Origin: Nostoc linckia NIES-25
GTDB lineage: Bacteria > Cyanobacteriota > Cyanobacteriia > Cyanobacteriales > Nostocaceae
Length of the DNA stretch: 64,000 nucleotides
Direction: 5' to 3'
Assembly: GCF_002368035.1 (NCBI RefSeq)
Contig: NZ_AP018222.1
Coordinates: 5,343,508 to 5,407,507 of the forward strand
Shown here: positions 58,774-64,000 of the stretch, in pieces
Layout: each line of letters begins with the position of its first letter
Numbering within the stretch: the first letter of the stretch is position 1
Translations under genes and position numbers: made by a program
The notes under the pieces: generated by a model
The model's input: the letters and a program-made list of their open reading frames with translations, nothing else
Databases searched by the model: none
Told to the model about the DNA's origin: nothing

Positions 58774-61700
58774 ATGAAACGCATCGTCTTGGTTGCTGGG
58801 TTTGAATCGTTTAACGCTGACTTGTATAGAAAAGCGGCTTTTTTGGCTAACTCTGGCTGTCCACAGTTGGATATTCGGGTATTTAGCGATCGCGATCTTA
58901 CAAGCAAACGGCTGGAAGTAGAAGCAGCACTAGATGGCGCGGATGTGTTTTTCGGCAGCTTACTATTTGATTATGACCAAGTTGTGTGGTTGCGCGATCG
59001 CATTGCCCAAATTCCCATCCGGTTGGTGTTTGAGTCAGCGTTGGAATTGATGAGTTTAACCAAGCTGGGTGATTTTGCCATTGGCGATAAACCCAAAGGA
59101 ATGCCCAAACCAGTTAAATTCATCCTCGACAAATTCAGCAACGGACGGGAAGAAGACAAACTCGCAGGTTACATCAGTTTCTTAAAAATTGGGCCGAAAC
59201 TCCTCAAATACGTACCAGTACAAAAAGTCCAAGACTTACGCAACTGGTTAATTATCTATGGTTACTGGAATGCTGGCGGTTCAGAAAACGTCGCTTCATT
59301 ATTCTGGACGCTGGCAGAAAAATACTTAGGTTTAAAAGTCGGCGACATTCCGCCGCCAGTAGAAACGCCGAATATGGGATTACTTCATCCCGATTATCCA
59401 GGGTTTTTTGCATCGCCGCGTGAATATTTGGAATGGTATCTTGTGGGGCAGGCGTCTCGCCTGCCATTGTCGAAGGGCGGGCAAGATGCCCACCCTACAA
59501 AGCCTGTTATCGGAATTTTACTTTACCGCAAACACGTTGTTACCAAACAACCTTATATTCCCCAACTGATTCGTCATTTTGAATCAGCTGGGTTAATTCC
59601 TTTGCCCATTTTCATCAACGGCGTGGAAGGACACGTGGCAGTACGAGATTGGATGACGACTGACTACGAAAGTCTGCAACGAAAATCAGGTAATATTGAG
59701 ACACCCTCACTTTCAACTGAAGCAGTGAAGGTAGATGCGATCGTTTCTACAATTGGCTTTCCCCTGGTGGGCGGGCCAGCTGGTTCAATGGAAGCTGGGC
59801 GTCAGGTGGAAGTAGCAAAGCGCATCCTCACTGCCAAGAATGTACCTTATATTGTTGCAGCGCCACTATTAATTCAAGATATTTACTCCTGGACGCGTCA
59901 AGGTATCGGCGGCTTGCAAAGTGTCGTATTGTACGCTTTACCAGAATTGGATGGCGCAATTGATACCGTTCCCCTCGGCGGTTTAGTGGGCGAAAATATT
60001 TATCTAGTTCCCGAACGGGTGCAGCGATTAATTGGTAGAGTCAAAAGCTGGGTGGCTTTGCGGCAAAAACCTGCATCGGAACGCAAGATTGCAATTATTT
60101 TATATGGTTTCCCCCCTGGTTACGGTGCTGTGGGCACAGCTGCATTATTAAATGTGCCGCGTAGCCTTTTAAAATTTATTTCTGCACTCAAAGACCAAGG
60201 TTACAACATCGGAGATTTACCAGAAGATGGGGAAGAATTTATTCGCTGGGTAAAAGAAGCAGATGAAACTAATCTTCTTGTGGGGCAGTCGTCTCGCCTG
60301 CCCCTAGACAATGGCGGGCAAGACTTCGGCGTGAGCGCTCAGTCGAACGCTGCCCACCCCACAAATACTGTCAACGTCCGCACATTAGAAAAATGGCTGG
60401 GATATCTGCGAACATCTCGCATCGAAAAACAATGGAAATCTCTCACCGGAACTGGTATTAAAACCTATGGTGATGAATTCCAAATTGGTGGTGTGCAATT
60501 AGGTAATGTATGGATAGGCGTACAACCACCTTTGGGAATACAAGGCGACCCCATGCGTTTAATGTTTGAACGCGATTTAACGCCGCATCCCCAATATGCT
60601 GCTTACTATAAATGGCTGCAAAATGAGTTTCAAGCTGATGCTATAGTTCACTTTGGAATGCATGGTACGGTGGAATGGTTGCCTGGTTCTCCTTTAGGTA
60701 ATACGGGTTATTCTTGGTCGGATATTTTGTTAGGAGATTTGCCGAATCTATATATATATGCGGCGAATAATCCTTCTGAGTCGATTTTGGCAAAACGTCG
60801 CGGTTATGGTGTGTTGATTTCCCATAATGTACCGCCTTATGGACGTGCAGGGTTGTATAAGGAATTGGTAGGATTGCGAGATTTAATTTCGGAATATCGG
60901 GAAGATCCGCAAAAGAATTATGCCCTGAAGGAAGCAATTTGTAAAAAAATTGTGGATACGGGTTTGGATGCAGATTGCCCGTTTGAGGATGCGAAAAAGT
61001 TGGGGATTTCGTTTACTCCGGAGAATATTCGGATGTTTAGCGGTCATGCTTTTGATAATTATTTGGTGGTGTTGTATGAGTATTTGCAAGTTTTAGAAAA
61101 TCGGTTGTTTTCTTCGGGGTTGCATACTTTGGGGGAAGAACCTAATGAAGAAGAATTAGCTTCGTATTTGGAGGCTTATTTTGGGGAGGAGGAAGAAATA
61201 AACGAACCGCAGAGGCGCAGAGAACACAGAGAAGAAAGGGAAGAAGAGGGAAGATTAATAAGGGATTTGTTGATGCAATCTACGGATGAGTTAACGAATT
61301 TGTTGAGGGGGTTGAATGGGGAATATATTCCGCCTGCGCCTGGTGGTGATTTGTTGCGTGATGGGGTTGGTGTGTTGCCAACTGGGAGAAATATTCACGC
61401 TTTAGATCCTTATAGAATGCCTTCACCTGGGGCTTATGAAAGGGGGCGAGAAATTGGTAGAAAAATTATTGCCCAGCATTTGGAAGAATATGGTACATAT
61501 CCAGAAACTGTGGCGGTGATGTTATGGGGATTGGATGCAATTAAAACTAAGGGTGAATCTTTGGGTATTCTTTTGGAATTGGTGGGGGCTGAACCTGTTA
61601 AGGAAGGAACGGGGCGAATTGTTCGTTATGAATTAAAATCTTTGGCGGAAGTTGGACATCCTCGCATTGATGTGTTGGGAAATTTATCAGGAATTTTCCG

Positions 61701-62556
61701 CGATAGTTTTGTGAATATCATCGAATTGTTAGATGATTTGTTTCAACGGGCGGCTAATATTGATGAACCAGAAGAGCAAAATTTTATTAGGAAACACGCT
61801 TTAATTTTGAAAGCCCAAGGTGTAGAAAATGCATCGGCAAGATTGTTTTCTAATCCGGCGGGTGATTTTGGTTCTTTGGTGAATGATAAAGTGGTTGATG
61901 GGAATTGGGAATCTGGCGAAGAGTTGGGTAATACTTGGCAAAGTCGGAATGTTTTTAGCTATGGTAGAAACGATAAAGGTCAAGCTAGACCGGAAGTTTT
62001 GAATACGTTATTAAAAACAAGCGATCGCATTGTACAAGAAATCGATTCAGTAGAATATGGTTTAACTGATATTCAGGAATATTATGCTAATACTGGCGGC
62101 TTGAAAAAGGCAGCAGAAAAACAACGCGGGAAAAAAGTTACAACCAGTTTTGTAGAAAGTTTCTCGAAAGATACTACCCCTCGCAATTTAGATGATTTAC
62201 TCAGAATTGAATATCGCAGTAAATTAGTAAATCCCAAATGGGCCGAAGCAATGGCGAACCAAGGTTCGGGTGGCGCATTTGAAATTTCTCAACGCATGAC
62301 GGCGTTAATTGGTTGGGGTGGTACTGCCGATTTTACTGATAATTGGGTTTACGACCAAGCAGCTGATACTTATGCTTTAGATGCTGAAATGGCAGATAAA
62401 TTACGCAAGGCAAATCCGGAAGCTTTCCGCAATATTGTAGGCAGAATGTTAGAGGCACATGGACGCGGTTTCTGGCAAGCTGATGATGAGAAGTTAGATA
62501 AATTGCGCCAATTGTATGAGTTGACAGATGAGGAATTAGAAGGGGTGACAGTTTAG
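58774..62556 (+). CDS. chlH: Magnesium chelatase subunit H family protein with three repeat insertions
   Basis: 1260 residues of the ChlH/BchH/CobN family, the large porphyrin-binding subunit of a metal chelatase. ChlH-like features are LLKYVPVQKVQDLRNW with YGYWNAGGSENV near residues 150-180 and YIYAANNPSESILAKRRGYG near 660, where CobN proteins differ. The N-terminus (MKRIVLVAGFESFNADLYRK) is shorter than in the main cyanobacterial ChlH, so this is probably a second ChlH-type protein; Mg chelation is inferred and Co or another metal remains possible. Three stretches are encoded by interspersed repeats: about 223-245 (VGQASRLPLSKGGQDAHPT), 502-531 (VGQSSRLPLDNGGQDFG and onward) and 809-825 (NEPQRRREHREEREEE). 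None falls in a conserved block. There is no chlI/chlD next to it. Confidence 0.9.
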   Translation: MKRIVLVAGFESFNADLYRKAAFLANSGCPQLDIRVFSDRDLTSKRLEVEAALDGADVFFGSLLFDYDQVVWLRDRIAQIPIRLVFESALELMSLTKLGDFAIGDKPKGMPKPVKFILDKFSNGREEDKLAGYISFLKIGPKLLKYVPVQKVQDLRNWLIIYGYWNAGGSENVASLFWTLAEKYLGLKVGDIPPPVETPNMGLLHPDYPGFFASPREYLEWYLVGQASRLPLSKGGQDAHPTKPVIGILLYRKHVVTKQPYIPQLIRHFESAGLIPLPIFINGVEGHVAVRDWMTTDYESLQRKSGNIETPSLSTEAVKVDAIVSTIGFPLVGGPAGSMEAGRQVEVAKRILTAKNVPYIVAAPLLIQDIYSWTRQGIGGLQSVVLYALPELDGAIDTVPLGGLVGENIYLVPERVQRLIGRVKSWVALRQKPASERKIAIILYGFPPGYGAVGTAALLNVPRSLLKFISALKDQGYNIGDLPEDGEEFIRWVKEADETNLLVGQSSRLPLDNGGQDFGVSAQSNAAHPTNTVNVRTLEKWLGYLRTSRIEKQWKSLTGTGIKTYGDEFQIGGVQLGNVWIGVQPPLGIQGDPMRLMFERDLTPHPQYAAYYKWLQNEFQADAIVHFGMHGTVEWLPGSPLGNTGYSWSDILLGDLPNLYIYAANNPSESILAKRRGYGVLISHNVPPYGRAGLYKELVGLRDLISEYREDPQKNYALKEAICKKIVDTGLDADCPFEDAKKLGISFTPENIRMFSGHAFDNYLVVLYEYLQVLENRLFSSGLHTLGEEPNEEELASYLEAYFGEEEEINEPQRRREHREEREEEGRLIRDLLMQSTDELTNLLRGLNGEYIPPAPGGDLLRDGVGVLPTGRNIHALDPYRMPSPGAYERGREIGRKIIAQHLEEYGTYPETVAVMLWGLDAIKTKGESLGILLELVGAEPVKEGTGRIVRYELKSLAEVGHPRIDVLGNLSGIFRDSFVNIIELLDDLFQRAANIDEPEEQNFIRKHALILKAQGVENASARLFSNPAGDFGSLVNDKVVDGNWESGEELGNTWQSRNVFSYGRNDKGQARPEVLNTLLKTSDRIVQEIDSVEYGLTDIQEYYANTGGLKKAAEKQRGKKVTTSFVESFSKDTTPRNLDDLLRIEYRSKLVNPKWAEAMANQGSGGAFEISQRMTALIGWGGTADFTDNWVYDQAADTYALDAEMADKLRKANPEAFRNIVGRMLEAHGRGFWQADDEKLDKLRQLYELTDEELEGVTV
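59441..59510. repeat. In-frame interspersed repeat in chlH, insertion 1
   Basis: GTGGGGCAGGCGTCTCGCCTGCC (shown as GGGGCAGGCGTCTCGCCTGC) and GGCGGGCAAGATGCCCACCC hairpins, read as VGQASRLPLSKGGQDAHPT. It is the same repeat type as insertion 2 and as 50740-50800. Confidence 0.88.
60277..60369. repeat. In-frame interspersed repeat in chlH, insertion 2
   Basis: GTGGGGCAGTCGTCTCGCCT ... GGCGGGCAAGAC ... GCCCACCCCACAA. It is the same family as insertion 1, but with an extra internal TTCGGCGTGAGCGCTCAGTC segment. Confidence 0.88.
61201..61250. repeat. In-frame interspersed repeat in chlH, insertion 3
   Basis: AACCGCAGAGGCGCAGAGAA and following GAGAA/GAAGAGG units, matching the inverted repeat unit between trpA and trpB (21314-21383). 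Read as a charged Arg/Glu stretch. Confidence 0.85.
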
Positions 62557-62572
62557 TAAATAGGGATGAACT

Positions 62573-62866
62573 ATGAAGTTTATGATTACTATATTTGAAG
62601 ATGAAGATAGGATGTTTATTGCCGAATGCTCATCTATTCCTGGCTGTGTGAGCCAAGGAAAAACAGAACAAGAAGCAGAGCAAAATATTCAAGAGGCAAT
62701 CAAGGAATGTTTACAGGACTTACGCAATATGTGACTGAAAACGTTATTCTTGCGTAGCGGTAATTCATGAATTACCGCTACTTTGGTTATCTTTTGCGTA
62801 AGTCCTGGTTTAGAGGTAAGGGCTGAAAAAAGAATGCCTTTGACAGTAACAACTTGTGAAAGATAG
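62573..62866 (+). pseudogene. hicB-like (UPF0150) antitoxin gene interrupted by a palindromic element
   Basis: The first 47 codons (MKFMITIFEDEDRMFIAECS, then SIPGCVSQGKTEQEAEQNIQ, EAIKECL) are the start of a HicB-type antitoxin. The frame then enters the element at 62714-62808 and stops at 62734 after QDLRNM. Beyond the element the original frame resumes at 62813 as EVRAEKRMPLTVTTCER and stops at 62866. Removing the element and one copy of the flanking TTTA joins ECL to EVRAE without a break, giving the canonical HicB continuation. It lies 17 bp after chlH. A HicA toxin gene is not recognisable next to it; Nostoc has many orphan HicB-like genes. Confidence 0.85.
62714..62808. mobile_element. 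Palindromic MITE-like element, ACTTACGCAA family, copy 3, inside hicB-like gene
   Basis: 95 bp with ends CAGGACTTACGCAA / TTGCGTAAGTCCTG and the central palindrome AGCGGTAATTCATGAATTACC. TTTA flanks both sides (62710-62713 and 62809-62812), consistent with a target duplication containing TA, as expected for a miniature element moved by an IS630/Tc1-type transposase. The interrupted gene gives the exact insertion boundaries. Confidence 0.9.
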
Positions 62867-62872
62867 TTGAGT

Positions 62873-64000
62873 TTAACAGCGTTGTTGTTTTTTGAATATT
62901 GATAACAGCAAACAAACAAACCCCATTATTACTAACGATACTGAAGAATTCGGTTCTGGCACTGATTGAGGATTTTGCCAAGGCTGATAACCGATCGCAT
63001 TTTCTGGAATAATATTGAGCGATGCCAAAAATTGCTCAATATTGTTAGATAGATCGCTGTTACTAATATCAGTATTTTTATAAGAGATGAGTTGGTTAAA
63101 CGTTTGCGTACTTGATGCGTCAAAATCTTTTGTTAATACCAGAAAATTTTGACCTATTTTACCTATAAGGGAGTCAATTAAGTTATTAACATCAGTCTTG
63201 ACTTCCTGCGGAGATAAATTTAAGCTACCGATGTTATTGACGTTTCCAGTAGTTGTATTATCGCTATCTGTTAACCAATTACCATTACCAACAATTGTAT
63301 TTCCATCGGTAAAAACCCAATTACCATTACCAATAATTGTATTATTTTTACCAAAATCCCAGTTACCGTTTCCAATAGTTGAGTTATCGCTACCGAAGTG
63401 CCAATTGCCATTTCCTAGCGTTGAATTGTTACTTCCGTTGTCCCAATACCAGTTACCATTACCCAGGTTTGTATTATCCTTTCCAAATAACCAGTTGCCA
63501 TTGCCAATGGTTGCGTTGTCATTATTAAAGTTCCAGTTTCCATTGCCTATGGTTGCACTGTTATTGCCATAATCAGAGTTAAAATTACCAACTGTTGCGT
63601 TATTCTTACCAAAGTTTCTGTTAGCATTACCAACGGGTGCGTTACTCTCATTAAAACGTGGAGTACCAGTATTAGATGTATTTCCACTGTTACTAAAAGG
63701 TATATTATCACCAAGGACTTCTCTTAACGGATCGAAAGGCGATCGCTCAAGCACATTCCCACTATCTAAAATTAGATTACCGCCATTTAGAAATGGGTTT
63801 GTACCTCCTGCCAAGGTTTTGTCAACGTCCTTAAAAAAATTGTCACCCAGAACTAACTTCAAGCGATCGAAAATTAATTGTTGAAGTTTACTACCAGCAT
63901 CGCCAGCAAAAGGGTTAATAGCCCCACCTGGAATATTTCCGCCACCATTACCAAGAACAATATTGTTATCATTTGTTAATAGGTTGCCTTCAGCATAGAA
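62873..64000 (-). CDS. PEP-CTERM protein with Asn/Gly-rich repeats, partial
   Basis: The frame is open to the window end, so the N-terminus is missing (at least 375 residues). A central region (genomic about 63230-63640) has some ten repeats of about 14 residues with the pattern NxTIGNGNWxFGxD, expected to form a beta-solenoid or other stacked-strand surface. A helical section follows (VNNLIDSLIGKIGQNFLVL), then a PEP-CTERM signal (PEP in SVPEPNSS, a hydrophobic helix, FKKQQRC). It is therefore an exported, exosortase-processed surface or sheath protein. The TTG at 63862 is not a start; codons before it (FYAEGNLLTNDNNIVLGNG) continue the same repeat style. Confidence 0.85.
   Translation of the reverse strand, partial: FYAEGNLLTNDNNIVLGNGGGNIPGGAINPFAGDAGSKLQQLIFDRLKLVLGDNFFKDVDKTLAGGTNPFLNGGNLILDSGNVLERSPFDPLREVLGDNIPFSNSGNTSNTGTPRFNESNAPVGNANRNFGKNNATVGNFNSDYGNNSATIGNGNWNFNNDNATIGNGNWLFGKDNTNLGNGNWYWDNGSNNSTLGNGNWHFGSDNSTIGNGNWDFGKNNTIIGNGNWVFTDGNTIVGNGNWLTDSDNTTTGNVNNIGSLNLSPQEVKTDVNNLIDSLIGKIGQNFLVLTKDFDASSTQTFNQLISYKNTDISNSDLSNNIEQFLASLNIIPENAIGYQPWQNPQSVPEPNSSVSLVIMGFVCLLLSIFKKQQRC

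Noticed and set aside
59228..59250. AGACTTACGCAACTGG inside chlH resembling one end of the ACTTACGCAA element
   Set aside because: It encodes the conserved QDLRNW of ChlH proteins, so the match is coding coincidence.

Overview
The window reads as chromosomal DNA of a filamentous, scytonemin-making cyanobacterium close to Nostoc. The reasons are a complete scytonemin (scy) and aromatic amino acid cluster, many copies of the HIP1 octamer (GCGATCGC), heptamer tandem repeats and small palindromic elements of the kind known from Nostoc/Anabaena, PEP-CTERM proteins, and a ChlH-family chelatase subunit.

Layout. 65-3094 (minus): a PAS histidine kinase and an AraC-type response regulator, divergent from the scy genes across a 2-kb repeat-bearing intergenic region. 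5168-25713 (plus): scyA-scyB-scyC-scyD-scyE-scyF, a family 4 glycosyltransferase, tyrA, trpE(G), trpC, trpA, trpB, trpD and a DAHP synthase. The downstream genes supply tryptophan and p-hydroxyphenylpyruvate. ScyB makes indole-3-pyruvate, ScyA couples it to p-hydroxyphenylpyruvate, and ScyC cyclises the product. ScyD/E/F are exported proteins that probably act late. aroB, tyrP and dsbA, which I recall from the N. punctiforme cluster, are not present here. 25849-29062: an M23 peptidase, a small membrane protein and an LpxB-like protein. 29371-37301: an HTH protein and two large hybrid histidine kinases; the second begins with a plant-type ethylene-binding domain. 38003-40833: small or unassigned genes.

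41176-47557 (minus) is the most interesting region. A PRMT-like arginine methyltransferase is followed by a three-part protein (N-terminal helical region, heme-oxygenase-like diiron domain, C-terminal cupin). All ten metal-ligand positions I remember from the streptozotocin N-nitrosating enzyme SznF are matched at one constant offset. A Rieske-type protein overlaps the end of this gene. An exported alpha/beta hydrolase, an APC permease and an M24-fold protein follow. I read this as a candidate N-nitrosourea (Nw-methylarginine-derived) pathway in a cyanobacterium.

48041-64000: an RTX/PPC surface protein, a STAND (NB-ARC) ATPase followed by an unusual terminator, small conserved proteins, a peptidoglycan amidase, a ChlH homologue carrying three different in-frame repeat insertions, a hicB-like gene broken by a 95-bp palindromic element, and a PEP-CTERM repeat protein running off the window.

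A second theme is repeat colonisation. At least six families of short inverted-repeat elements and several tandem arrays occur in the window, and several sit inside or at the ends of genes without breaking the frame (trpE, trpB, trpD, lpxB-like, chlH). No tRNA, rRNA, CRISPR array or intact transposase gene was found. All calls come from reading the sequence and from remembered family features; no searches were run.
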